Assembly: GCF_039830135.1 (NCBI RefSeq)
Contig: NZ_CP156081.1
Span: forward strand, 124,001-188,000
Length of the DNA stretch: 64,000 bases
Direction of reading: 5' to 3'
From: Defluviimonas sp. SAOS-178_SWC
GTDB taxonomy: Bacteria; Pseudomonadota; Alphaproteobacteria; Rhodobacterales; Rhodobacteraceae
The notes below the pieces were generated by a model. The model did no database searches. It had not been told where the DNA came from and saw only the letters and a list, made by a program, of their open reading frames with translations. Below, piece by piece: positions 30,300-38,742 of this stretch (position 1 is its first letter; each line of letters begins with the position of its first letter). Position numbers and translations under genes: made by a program.

Positions 30300-31096
30300 G
30301 CGTTCTGATCGTCATTCCGGCGCGCTACGCGTCGTCGCGCTACCCCGGAAAACCATTGGTGGAGCTGCGCGGCGCCGACGGGCAGGCCCGCACCCTGATC
30401 CAACGCAGCTGGGAGGCGGCGATGCAGGTCGGCGGGGTCGACCGCGTTGTCGTGGCAACCGACGACGACCGCATACGCGACGTTTCGGAGGGCTTCGGCG
30501 CCGAGGTCGTGATGACTTCCGATACCTGCCGCAACGGGACCGAGCGCTGCGCCGAAGCCTATGACCGGCTGGGCGGCGGGTTCGAGATCGTCGTAAACCT
30601 CCAGGGCGACGCGCCGCTGACACCGCATTGGTTCGTCGAATCTCTTGTCGAGGGGCTGCGCGCCGATCCGGTCGCGGAGGTGGCAACGCCCGTCCTGCGC
30701 TGTGACGGTGCCGCGCTGAACGGCTTTCTTCAGGACCGCCGCGAGGGACGTGTCGGCGGCACGACGGCGGTCTTCGGGCGCGATCACAAGGCGCTCTACT
30801 TCTCGAAAGAGGTGATCCCCTATACCGGACAGCGCTACGCGGACGACGAGATGACGCCTGTCTTTCACCATGTCGGCGTCTACGCCTACCGCCCATCCGC
30901 CCTCGCGGCCTATCCGCGCTGGGAGGCCGGGCCGCTCGAACTTCTGGAGGGGTTGGAGCAGTTGCGATTCCTCGAGCGGGAGCGCCCGGTCCTCTGTGTC
31001 GAGGTGGAAGCGCGCGGGCGGCAGTTCTGGGAGCTGAACAATCCCGAGGATGTGTCGCGAATTGAGGCGATGCTGGAAACAATGGCGATGGCCTGA
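30296..31096 (+). CDS. kdsB: CMP-KDO synthetase (3-deoxy-manno-octulosonate cytidylyltransferase)
   Basis: Activates KDO with CTP for lipopolysaccharide or capsule synthesis. The 266 residues show the nucleotide-binding start IPARYASSRYPGKPL, the TSDTCRNGTERCAEA motif, NLQGDAPL and FHHVGVYAYR. Usual length is about 250. The window also holds kdsD (KDO precursor synthesis), 11 kb away. Confidence 0.93.
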   Translation: MSVLIVIPARYASSRYPGKPLVELRGADGQARTLIQRSWEAAMQVGGVDRVVVATDDDRIRDVSEGFGAEVVMTSDTCRNGTERCAEAYDRLGGGFEIVVNLQGDAPLTPHWFVESLVEGLRADPVAEVATPVLRCDGAALNGFLQDRREGRVGGTTAVFGRDHKALYFSKEVIPYTGQRYADDEMTPVFHHVGVYAYRPSALAAYPRWEAGPLELLEGLEQLRFLERERPVLCVEVEARGRQFWELNNPEDVSRIEAMLETMAMA

Positions 31097-31235
31097 CGGG
31101 CGCGCCGCAGCCGGTTTGGGGTTTCAGCCAAGATTCGTAAGGGCTTCGGGAAAACCTGACTACAATATGGCGGCACCTGCGCGTATCGTTGCCAAACGGA
31201 CTCAATTTTTGGCATTTTTCTACCATAACAGGCCG

Positions 31236-31263
31236 TTAAACTGTCATATGGTTGTCCTATATA
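31236..31263 (+). promoter_or_regulatory. Possible galU promoter
   Basis: TTAAAC (31236-31241), 16-base spacer, TATATA (31258-31263), 76 bases before galU in a 243-base AT-rich gap that otherwise shows no gene. Confidence 0.3.
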
Positions 31264-31339
31264 GCGCGGGCCGGATAATCTGTGGCTTGGGAACGGCAAA
31301 CCGGTAGATACTGGCCGAACGGAACGGGATGGTGATTTC

Positions 31340-32233
31340 ATGAAGCGTAAGGTGACGAAGGCGGTGTTCCCTGTTGCAGGTCTTGGGACCCGCTTCCTGC
31401 CGGCAACGAAGTCGATCCCGAAAGAGATCATGACGCTGGTCGACCGCCCCCTCATCCAATACGCCATCGACGAGGCGCGCGCCGCTGGCATCAAGGAATT
31501 CATCTTCGTGACCTCGCGCGGCAAGGGCGCGCTTGAGGACTATTTCGACCACGCGCACGAGCTTGAGGCGAACCTGCGCAAGGCCGGCAAGGAAGAGTTG
31601 CTGGAAGCGCTCAAGGACACCAACATGGAATCCGGCGCGATCGCCTATATCCGCCAGCACAAGGCGCTGGGCCTTGGCCATGCGGTCTGGTGCGCCCGCC
31701 GCCTGATCGGGAATGAACCTTTCGCCGTTATCCTGCCCGACGACGTGATCGCGGCCGAAAAGCCTTGCCTTCAGCAGATGGTCGAAGCCCATGCCGAGGT
31801 TGGCGGCAACATGGTCGCCGCGATGGAAGTACCGCCCGAAAAAGCTTCGGCCTATGGGGTGCTGGACATCAAGGACGACATGGGGTCGATGGTTTCGGTC
31901 AAGGGCATGGTTGAAAAACCGAAGCCGGACGAAGCGCCATCGAGCCTTGCGGTTATCGGGCGCTATATCCTGACGCCGAAGATCATGCAGAACCTCAACC
32001 GCATGAAGTCCGGCGCGGGCGGCGAGATCCAGCTGACGGATGCGATCGCCGACGAGATCAAGAAGTCCGGCAACGTTTACGGCTACCGCTTCCGCGGCCA
32101 GCGGTTCGACTGCGGCTCGAAAGCGGGGTTCCTTCAGGCGACCGTGGCCTTCGGCCTGGCGCGCGAAGAGCTGCACGACGAGTTCAAGCAGTTCCTCGTC
32201 GGTATGACGGCAATGCAGAAGGCGGCCGAGTAA
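31340..32233 (+). CDS. galU: UTP-glucose-1-phosphate uridylyltransferase
   Basis: Makes UDP-glucose for polysaccharides and glycolipids. The 297 residues begin with the nucleotide-binding sequence KAVFPVAGLGTRFLPATKSIPKE (shortened), continue with LGLGHAVWCAR and VEKPKPDEAPS, and have the usual length. galE follows after 6 bases. Confidence 0.96.
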   Translation: MKRKVTKAVFPVAGLGTRFLPATKSIPKEIMTLVDRPLIQYAIDEARAAGIKEFIFVTSRGKGALEDYFDHAHELEANLRKAGKEELLEALKDTNMESGAIAYIRQHKALGLGHAVWCARRLIGNEPFAVILPDDVIAAEKPCLQQMVEAHAEVGGNMVAAMEVPPEKASAYGVLDIKDDMGSMVSVKGMVEKPKPDEAPSSLAVIGRYILTPKIMQNLNRMKSGAGGEIQLTDAIADEIKKSGNVYGYRFRGQRFDCGSKAGFLQATVAFGLAREELHDEFKQFLVGMTAMQKAAE

Positions 32234-32239
32234 GAGCGA

Positions 32240-33226
32240 ATGACCAAGCACGTTCTGGTGACGGGCGGTGCCGGTTACATCGGTTCGCACGCCTGCAAGG
32301 CCCTGAAAGCAGCCGGCTATACTCCGGTGACCTTCGACAACCTGGCGACCGGTTGGCGCGATGCCGTGCGGTTCGGCCCGTTCGAGGAAGGCGATCTGGC
32401 CGACCGTGAACGGATTGATGAGGTCTTCGCCCGCTGGCGGCCCATCGCTGTCATGCATTTCGCGGCGATCAGCCTCGTTGGCGACGCCATGCGCGATCCG
32501 GGCACCTATTGGCGCGTCAACGTGCTTGGCGCGCTCAACCTGATCGAGGCTTCGGTTGCGGCCGGCTGCAAGGATTTCGTCTTCTCTTCCACCTGCGCTA
32601 CATACGGCGACCAGGACGGCGTTGTGCTTGACGAAGACTCTCCGCAGCATCCGCTCAATGCCTACGGCAAGTCCAAGCTGGCCATCGAACAGATGCTCGG
32701 CGATTTCGGTGCAAGCCACGGGTTGAACTCGGTCATCTTCCGGTATTTCAACGTCGCGGGCGCGGATTCCGAGGGCGAGGTCGGGGAGTTCCATCGGCCG
32801 GAGACCCATCTGATTCCGCTGATGCTGGACGCGATCGACGGCAAGCGGCCGGCGCTGACCGTGTTCGGAACCGATTATCCGACCCGCGACGGCACCTGTG
32901 TCCGCGACTATGTTCACGTGATGGACCTTGTCGATGCCCATGTCGCCGGGCTGAAATGGCTGGAGGCCGGGCAGGGTTCCCGCGTCTTCTGTCTCGGCAC
33001 CGGCCGGGGCTTTTCCGTCCGCGAGGTCATCGACCAGTCGCGCGTCGTGACCAACCGCGACGTGCCGGTGATCTTCGGCGAGCGGCGCGCAGGCGACGCC
33101 GTGAGCCTCGTTTCCGGGAGCGAACGCGCACGGCGCGACCTGGGATGGCAGCCCGACCGCTCGCATATGGCGCAGATGATTGCCGATGCCTGGCGATGGC
33201 ACCAGTCGGGCCACTTCGAAAAGTAG
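32240..33226 (+). CDS. galE: UDP-glucose 4-epimerase
   Basis: Interconverts UDP-glucose and UDP-galactose. The 328 residues show the NAD-binding GGAGYIGSH at the N-terminus, the catalytic Ser-Tyr-Lys (SSTCATYG and YGKSK), and RDGTCVRDYVHVMDL, typical of GalE. It forms an operon-like pair with galU and supplies sugar donors to the glycosyltransferases after it. Confidence 0.95.
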   Translation: MTKHVLVTGGAGYIGSHACKALKAAGYTPVTFDNLATGWRDAVRFGPFEEGDLADRERIDEVFARWRPIAVMHFAAISLVGDAMRDPGTYWRVNVLGALNLIEASVAAGCKDFVFSSTCATYGDQDGVVLDEDSPQHPLNAYGKSKLAIEQMLGDFGASHGLNSVIFRYFNVAGADSEGEVGEFHRPETHLIPLMLDAIDGKRPALTVFGTDYPTRDGTCVRDYVHVMDLVDAHVAGLKWLEAGQGSRVFCLGTGRGFSVREVIDQSRVVTNRDVPVIFGERRAGDAVSLVSGSERARRDLGWQPDRSHMAQMIADAWRWHQSGHFEK

Positions 33227-33440
33227 ACCTGTAACCTGCCGGAATCACCCTGCTTTCCGATGTGAACCGCAGTCGACTATCCAGTTTACGTGAAACGGGG
33301 CGCTCTGTATCCTCACCCGGCAACAAGGATTGAGGCAGGTCACACGCCCGGCGCGCCTACTCGCGTTCTGGCTTGGTTAGCGCAACCTCGTCTTAAGCCG
33401 TGTCGGTTAGGGACGGTCCCGAAAGGGCCGGAAACGAAGG

Positions 33441-34457
33441 ATGCGAATGGGCCTTTGGGACAGATACCGCCTGCGGCTTCGGCGCAAGCGTCTGCGGGTC
33501 CGGGCGTTTCGCAAGCGGCGGGAGCTGTCGACCGTCGCTGACCGGACAGCCGACCTCGGTGCGGACGATATCCTGCTGGTGGCGGTGCTGCGCAACGAAC
33601 GTGTCCGCCTGCCCTACTTCCTGCGCTACTACCGCGATCTTGGCATCAACCACTTCCTGATGGTCGACAACGGATCGGACGACGGATCGCGTGACTATCT
33701 CGCGGCGCAGCGGGACGTGTCGCTATGGACGACTGCGGCGAGCTACCGGGGGTCGCGCTACGGTGCGGACTGGATCAACTGGCTCTTGATGCGCCACGGC
33801 CGGGGGCACTGGATCCTCGCCGTCGATGTTGACGAGTTCTTTATCTACCCGTTCTGCGACACGCGGCCGATCCGGGCGCTGACCGACTGGCTCGACACCT
33901 ATTCGGTCCGCGCGTTCCCCGCGATGGTTGTCGACATGTATCCCAAGGGGGCGATCGACGCGGAGCCTTACCGCGAAGGCAAGAACCCGTTCGAGACCGC
34001 GGGCTATTTCGACAGCGGGAACTACGCGATCGCCAAGAACCCGACCTTCGGGAACCTGTGGATCCAGGGCGGACCAAGGGCGCGGACGATGTTCGCCGAC
34101 ACGCCGAAAGACGCGCCGTCGCTGAACAAGATTCCGCTGGTGAAGTGGCACTGGTCTTACTGCTTTGCGAGTTCGACCCACATGCTGCTGCCGCGCGGGC
34201 TCAACCTGACCTATGACGAATGGGGGGGAGAGAGGGCCTCCGGTTGCCTTCTGCATGCGAAGTTTCTGTCGACCTTCAAGGACAAGGTCGCCGAAGAGCT
34301 GAACCGGCGAGAGCATTTCGCCGACAGCCGCGAATACATAGCCTATTCCGAGACGCTGAAGGACGACCCGGTCCTGTGGTGCAAGTGGTCCGAGAAATAC
34401 ATCAACTGGCGGCAACTCGAGATTCTCGGGATGATGTCGAAGGGAAACTGGGCGTGA
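33441..34457 (+). CDS. Family 2-like glycosyltransferase
   Basis: A 338-residue glycosyltransferase with the Glyco_tranf_2_4 (PF13704-like) architecture: an Arg-rich N-terminus, LVAVLRNERVRLPYFLRYYRDLGI, the nucleotide-sugar-binding DNGSDDGS, and the DxD-type motif LAVDVDEFF. Cytoplasmic or membrane-peripheral, with unknown acceptor. The start may be the ATG at 33447 instead, because GAAGG lies 6 bases before it and directly abuts the one at 33441. The stop overlaps the next gene (GTGA). Confidence 0.82.
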   Translation: MRMGLWDRYRLRLRRKRLRVRAFRKRRELSTVADRTADLGADDILLVAVLRNERVRLPYFLRYYRDLGINHFLMVDNGSDDGSRDYLAAQRDVSLWTTAASYRGSRYGADWINWLLMRHGRGHWILAVDVDEFFIYPFCDTRPIRALTDWLDTYSVRAFPAMVVDMYPKGAIDAEPYREGKNPFETAGYFDSGNYAIAKNPTFGNLWIQGGPRARTMFADTPKDAPSLNKIPLVKWHWSYCFASSTHMLLPRGLNLTYDEWGGERASGCLLHAKFLSTFKDKVAEELNRREHFADSREYIAYSETLKDDPVLWCKWSEKYINWRQLEILGMMSKGNWA

Positions 34458-36157
34458 CCTCGACACTCGGCTTCATCATGATGTGTCACACCGCGCTCGA
34501 CCGGGCCGCGCAGGTGGCGCGGTTCTGGGCCGAGGCGGGCTGCCCGATCGTGATCCATGTCGACCGGCGCGTGAGCCCGGTGAAGTATCATGGCCTTGTC
34601 GATGCGCTCGCCGATCTGGAGATCGTGAGTTTTTCCCGCCGCTATGCCTGCGAATGGGGCACCTGGTCGCTGGTCGCCGCCACGCAAGCGGCGGCGACGC
34701 AGATGCTGGCCCGCCATCCGCGCGTGCGCCATGTCTACCTTGCGTCCGGTTCGTGTCTCCCGCTCCGCCCGGTGGAGGAGTTGATAGACTACCTCGACGA
34801 ACGGCCCAACACCGACTTCATCGAAAGCGTCACCACGTCCGATGTGAGCTGGACCATCGGCGGGTTCGATTCCGAGCGATTCACGCTGCGGTTTCCGTTT
34901 TCCTGGCGCAAGCAGCGGCCGCTCTTCGATGCCTACGTCAAGATCCAGCGGCGGCTTCGGGTGAAGCGGCGCGTTCCGAAGGGGATCGTGCCGCATCTTG
35001 GCAGCCAGTGGTGGTGCCTGACCCGGCAGACCCTGTCCGCGATCCTCGAAGACGCCGACCGGCAGCTGCACGACCGCTATTTCAGGATGGTCTGGATCCC
35101 GGATGAAAGCTATTTCCAGACGCTCTCAAGGCTCTATTCCACCCGGATCGAGAGCCGGTCGCTGACCCTGTCGAAGTTCGACGTGCAAGGCAAACCACAT
35201 ACGTTCTACGACGACCACCTTCAGCTTCTGCGCCGGTCGGACTGCTTCGTCGCGCGCAAGATCTGGCCGCATGCCGACCGGCTCTACCGCACCTTCCTTG
35301 CCCCCGCCGCGGAACAGGCCGCGCGGGCGGAGCCCAACCCGGGCAAGATCGACCGGCTCTTCGCCAAGGCGGTGGAGCGGCGCACACGCGGCCGCGCCGG
35401 GCTTTACATGCAAAGCCGGTTTCCGCGCAAGGACCACGAAAACGGCAAGACCAGCGCGCCCTATTCGGTCTTTCACGGCTTTTCCGACCTCTTCGCGAAT
35501 TTCGACATCTGGCTGTCAAAGTCGATCGGCGGCCGGGTGCATGGCCATATTTTCGGCCCCGGACGTGCGGAATTCGCCGGAGGAGAGACGGTCTTCAACG
35601 GCGCGCTCTGCGACAGCGCCGCTTTGCGCGATTACAACCCGCGATCCTTCCTGACCAACCTGATCTGGAACACCCGGGGCGAGCGCCAGTGCTTCCAGTT
35701 CAGCCCGCGCGACAATCAGGATTGCAACTGGTTCATGGCGACCGACCCGAACGCGCAGATCTCGGTGATCTCGGGCACCTGGGCGGTGCCGCTCTTGCGG
35801 TCCAACATGAACTTCTCCGACATCCGCAAAGAGGCCGCGCGGCTGCAAAAGATCGAGACCCAGCATCTGGCGATCCTGCGAACCATGTTCGTGAAGGCGC
35901 GGGTGCGGATCTGGACGATGGCAGAGTTCATCGAGAATCCGATGGAATCGCTTCAGAGCATCGTCGATGAGATCCGGCCCCGCGCGCTGCGTCAGGTCGC
36001 CGAAGCGCCGAAGATGGTCGATCTGACCGGGTTTGGCCAGTTTCTTCAAAACCTCAAGAATCAGGGGATGCAGCCGACGCTGATGGGCGATTTCTCCGTT
36101 GGCGACGATCCGCGCCCTTCGGCGGCTGATCATGGTCGGCCCTTTCTGGTTCGTTAG
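34454..36157 (+). CDS. Core-2/I-branching-type beta-glycosyltransferase with C-terminal DUF5927-like part
   Basis: 567 residues from the GTG at 34454, overlapping the upstream stop. The N-terminal third has the GT14 (xylosyltransferase/Core-2 branching) pattern: FIMMCHTALDRAAQVARF, HVYLASGSCLPLRPVEEL, SQWWCLTRQTL, WIPDESYFQTL. The C-terminal 250 residues (SKSIGGRVHGHIFGPGRAEF ...) resemble the DUF5927 part found joined to these enzymes in Rhodobacterales. Predicted to add beta-linked branch sugars to a surface glycan. No membrane segment is obvious. Confidence 0.82.
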   Translation: MTSTLGFIMMCHTALDRAAQVARFWAEAGCPIVIHVDRRVSPVKYHGLVDALADLEIVSFSRRYACEWGTWSLVAATQAAATQMLARHPRVRHVYLASGSCLPLRPVEELIDYLDERPNTDFIESVTTSDVSWTIGGFDSERFTLRFPFSWRKQRPLFDAYVKIQRRLRVKRRVPKGIVPHLGSQWWCLTRQTLSAILEDADRQLHDRYFRMVWIPDESYFQTLSRLYSTRIESRSLTLSKFDVQGKPHTFYDDHLQLLRRSDCFVARKIWPHADRLYRTFLAPAAEQAARAEPNPGKIDRLFAKAVERRTRGRAGLYMQSRFPRKDHENGKTSAPYSVFHGFSDLFANFDIWLSKSIGGRVHGHIFGPGRAEFAGGETVFNGALCDSAALRDYNPRSFLTNLIWNTRGERQCFQFSPRDNQDCNWFMATDPNAQISVISGTWAVPLLRSNMNFSDIRKEAARLQKIETQHLAILRTMFVKARVRIWTMAEFIENPMESLQSIVDEIRPRALRQVAEAPKMVDLTGFGQFLQNLKNQGMQPTLMGDFSVGDDPRPSAADHGRPFLVR

Positions 36158-36169
36158 GTGGTGATTGGC

Positions 36170-37585
36170 GTGACCCGTCCCTTCGACTACTTCGTCATCT
36201 TTGCCGAAATGCGCACCGGCTCGAACCTCCTTGAGGCGACGCTGGGTCAGGTCGAGGGGCTGACCTGTCACGGCGAGGTCTTCAACCCCGACCATATGGG
36301 CGGGCCGAACGTGTCCGAGGTGCTCGGCGTCTCGATGGCGGAGCGGATCGCCGATCCGGCCGGGTTGCTCTCCCGTATCCGCTCGGCGCCGGGCTTCAAT
36401 GGCTTTCGGTTCTTCTTCGATCACGAACCGCGGGTGCTGGACGCGATCCTGAACGATCCGCGTTGTGCCAAGATCGTGCTGACCCGCAATCCCGTCGATT
36501 GCTACATCAGCCTCAAGATCGCCTACAACACCAAGCGCTGGCAGCTTGGCAACGTGAAGGACCGGATCGTCTGGAAGCCGCCCTTCAAGCCGGCGGAGTT
36601 CGCCGCATTTCTGGAAGAGCGTCAGGCCTTCCAGCTCCGCCTTCTCAACGCGTTGCAGGTGACGGGTCAGACGGCCTTCTATCTCGACTACGAGGATTCG
36701 CTTCGGGTCGAGGTCATCAACGGGCTGTTGCAATTCCTCGGCTTCGAAGATCGGATCGACAGCATCTCCGACGATCTGGTGCGGCAGAACCCCGAGGAAA
36801 TGGCCGACAAGGTCCGCAATTTTACCGAGATGGAAGAGGCGCTGGCAAAGATCGACTGGTCGAACCTTGCGCGCACCCCGAATTTCGAGCCGCGCCGGGC
36901 GCCGGGCGTGCCGCGCATCGTTGCGGCCCGCGGGGCGCCGATCCTCTATCTGCCGTTGCCTCCCTATGACGACCGCCATATCCGGGACTGGCTGACCGGG
37001 CTCGGGGAGGGCGGGCTTGAGGAGGATTTCACCCAGAAAACGCTCAGGGCCTGGAAGCGCCGGGCACCCGGCCATCGGAGCTTTACGGTCCTTCGTCATC
37101 CGCTGACCCGCGCCAACGACGCGTTCGACGTGGTCATGACCCGCGACGGCTATGGCGATCTCCGCGCCACCCTGCGCGGCCACTATGGCGTGCCCATCCC
37201 GCCAAACGACGAAATCGCCGCGATGGGTCCGAACGAGTGGCGTGAGGCGCTGATCGGCTTCCTCGGCTTCGTGAAGGCCAACCTCGCCGGCCAGACCGGG
37301 CTGCGTCAGGACGCGCTTTGGGGCACGCAATGGTCGGTGCTGAACGGGTTCGCGAATTTCGCGCCGCCCGACCTTCTGTGCCGGGAAGACACGTTGCACG
37401 CCGATCTGTCCTACCTGGCCAAGTCGGCGCAGATCAAGGCGCCGGCGCTGACGGTCATTTCGAACGGTGGCGCACGTGTGCCGGTCAGCGCCATCCATGA
37501 CCGCGAGTTGGAAAACCTCGTCCGCGACGTCTACCGCCGCGATCATATGTCCTTCGGGTTCGGCGCCTGGAAAGCGCCGAAGTAG
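36170..37585 (+). CDS. NodH-like sulfotransferase with two tandem domains
   Basis: 471 residues from the GTG at 36170 (AGGTGG 8 bases upstream; a GTG at 36158 is possible). The first half is sulfotransferase-like: the PAPS-loop-like start FVIFAEMRTGSNLLEATL and the 3'-phosphate region KIVLTRNPVDCYISLKIA. The second half (from about 260, PILYLPLPPYDDRHIRDWL, FTVLRHPLTRANDAF) looks like a second, divergent domain of the same fold lacking a clear PAPS loop. It probably sulfates a polysaccharide or glycolipid made by the preceding glycosyltransferases; substrate unknown. Confidence 0.78.
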   Translation: MTRPFDYFVIFAEMRTGSNLLEATLGQVEGLTCHGEVFNPDHMGGPNVSEVLGVSMAERIADPAGLLSRIRSAPGFNGFRFFFDHEPRVLDAILNDPRCAKIVLTRNPVDCYISLKIAYNTKRWQLGNVKDRIVWKPPFKPAEFAAFLEERQAFQLRLLNALQVTGQTAFYLDYEDSLRVEVINGLLQFLGFEDRIDSISDDLVRQNPEEMADKVRNFTEMEEALAKIDWSNLARTPNFEPRRAPGVPRIVAARGAPILYLPLPPYDDRHIRDWLTGLGEGGLEEDFTQKTLRAWKRRAPGHRSFTVLRHPLTRANDAFDVVMTRDGYGDLRATLRGHYGVPIPPNDEIAAMGPNEWREALIGFLGFVKANLAGQTGLRQDALWGTQWSVLNGFANFAPPDLLCREDTLHADLSYLAKSAQIKAPALTVISNGGARVPVSAIHDRELENLVRDVYRRDHMSFGFGAWKAPK

Positions 37586-37587
37586 GC

Positions 37588-38052
37588 TCAGGCCGCCTGG
37601 GTAGACCGCGCTTCGGTCAGGACCGCGTGCAGCGCCGCCGGATCGCTGTTGGCCCGGAGCTTGGCGCAAGTCGCCGCGTCCCGCATCGTGCGTGAAACGA
37701 GCGCCAGCGCTTTCAGATGGTCGACGCCGGAATCCTTCGGCGCAAAGAGCGCGAAGACCAGATCGACCGGCTGACGATCGACCGCGTCGAAGTCCAGCGG
37801 CTTTTCGAGCCTGAGGAACACGCCGACGACGCGATCCAACCCGTCTAACCGCGCATGTGGAAGGGCGACGCCGTGGCCCACACCTGTCGGCCCAAGGCTT
37901 TCACGTTCCTGCAGCGCGTCCACGGTCTCGGCAGCGTCGAGACCGTAGATTGATTGCGCTATCTCGCCGAGGTCCTGAAAGAGGCGCTTCTTGCTGGTCA
38001 CATGTCCGAGCACCCGGACCGCCGCCGGCTTCAGAAGGCTTGTAAGTTCCAT
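37588..38052 (-). CDS. ptsN: PTS EIIA-Ntr nitrogen-regulatory phosphocarrier
   Basis: A 154-residue phosphocarrier of the nitrogen PTS (PtsP-NPr-EIIANtr), which controls potassium, carbon and nitrogen physiology rather than sugar transport. The phosphorylated histidine lies in GVALPHARLDGL. Located downstream of rpoN and hpf as in most proteobacteria. Confidence 0.93.
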   Translation of the reverse strand: MELTSLLKPAAVRVLGHVTSKKRLFQDLGEIAQSIYGLDAAETVDALQERESLGPTGVGHGVALPHARLDGLDRVVGVFLRLEKPLDFDAVDRQPVDLVFALFAPKDSGVDHLKALALVSRTMRDAATCAKLRANSDPAALHAVLTEARSTQAA

Positions 38053-38087
38053 TTGCCTTACTTTTCCGCGCCGGCCGGACCGGCGCT

Positions 38088-38663
38088 TTATTTGCTGGCC
38101 GACGTATCGATCCAGCCGACGTTACCATCATCGCGACGGTGAACCACATTGACCCCGCCGCTCTTCTCGTTGCGAAAGACCAGAAGCGGGGCCCCTGCAA
38201 GCTCCATCTGCATCACCGCCTCGCCGACCGACAAAGACGGTATCTGCGTCTCCATCTCGGCGATGATCATCGGTTGCAGCGTGTCGGGCTCCGAATCCGC
38301 CGATCCTCCATTCGCGGCGAGCACATACATGGGTGCCCCGGCGAATTCAACTGGTTCGGTTCGGTCGCGGTGATGGTCCTTCAGGCGGCGCTTGTAGCGG
38401 CGCAACTGCTTGTCCATCTTCTCTCGGCAGGCCTCGAACGCCGCATAGACCTCGGTCGCGTTGCCCTTCGCCGTCGCCGTCAGGCCGGTCGACAGGTGCA
38501 CGGTCGCCTCGCAGATGAACTCGTAAGCATCACGGGAAAAGATTACGGTGGCGTCGGTGGGCCGCTGGGAATACTTCTCGACCGTTTCGCCGAGTTCCGA
38601 TTTCACATGCGTCTGTAAGGCGTCGCCAACATCGATCTGCTTGCCACTGATCCTGTATCGCAT
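38088..38663 (-). CDS. hpf: Ribosome hibernation promoting factor, long form
   Basis: A 191-residue protein that dimerises 70S ribosomes into inactive 100S particles in starvation. The N-terminal half (MRYRISGKQIDVGDALQ ...) is the HPF/RaiA domain; the C-terminal 60 residues (MIIAEMETQIPSLSVGEAVMQMELAGAPLLVFRNEKSG, shortened) are the dimerisation domain of the long form. GGAGG precedes the ATG. It has its own promoter-like element upstream. Confidence 0.93.
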   Translation of the reverse strand: MRYRISGKQIDVGDALQTHVKSELGETVEKYSQRPTDATVIFSRDAYEFICEATVHLSTGLTATAKGNATEVYAAFEACREKMDKQLRRYKRRLKDHHRDRTEPVEFAGAPMYVLAANGGSADSEPDTLQPMIIAEMETQIPSLSVGEAVMQMELAGAPLLVFRNEKSGGVNVVHRRDDGNVGWIDTSASK

Positions 38664-38690
38664 GACACCTCCTTCGGTTGATTACTCTGT

Positions 38691-38719
38691 GATTTATTCG
38701 TGCAAAAACGTTTCGCAAG
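38691..38719 (-). promoter_or_regulatory. Putative hpf promoter
   Basis: On the minus strand TTGCGA (38719-38714), 17-base spacer, TAAATC (38696-38691), 28 bases before the hpf start, just after the rpoN stop. It also reads CTTG followed by AT-rich sequence, so a heat-shock or stress sigma factor is possible. Confidence 0.45.
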
Positions 38720-38742
38720 AGGGGCTTGGGTATGCGGGATGA

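Noticed and set aside
35516..37669. Minus-strand open frame of 717 codons opposite the sulfotransferase
   Set aside because: Antisense shadow; no ribosome site, composition unlike proteins of this genome.
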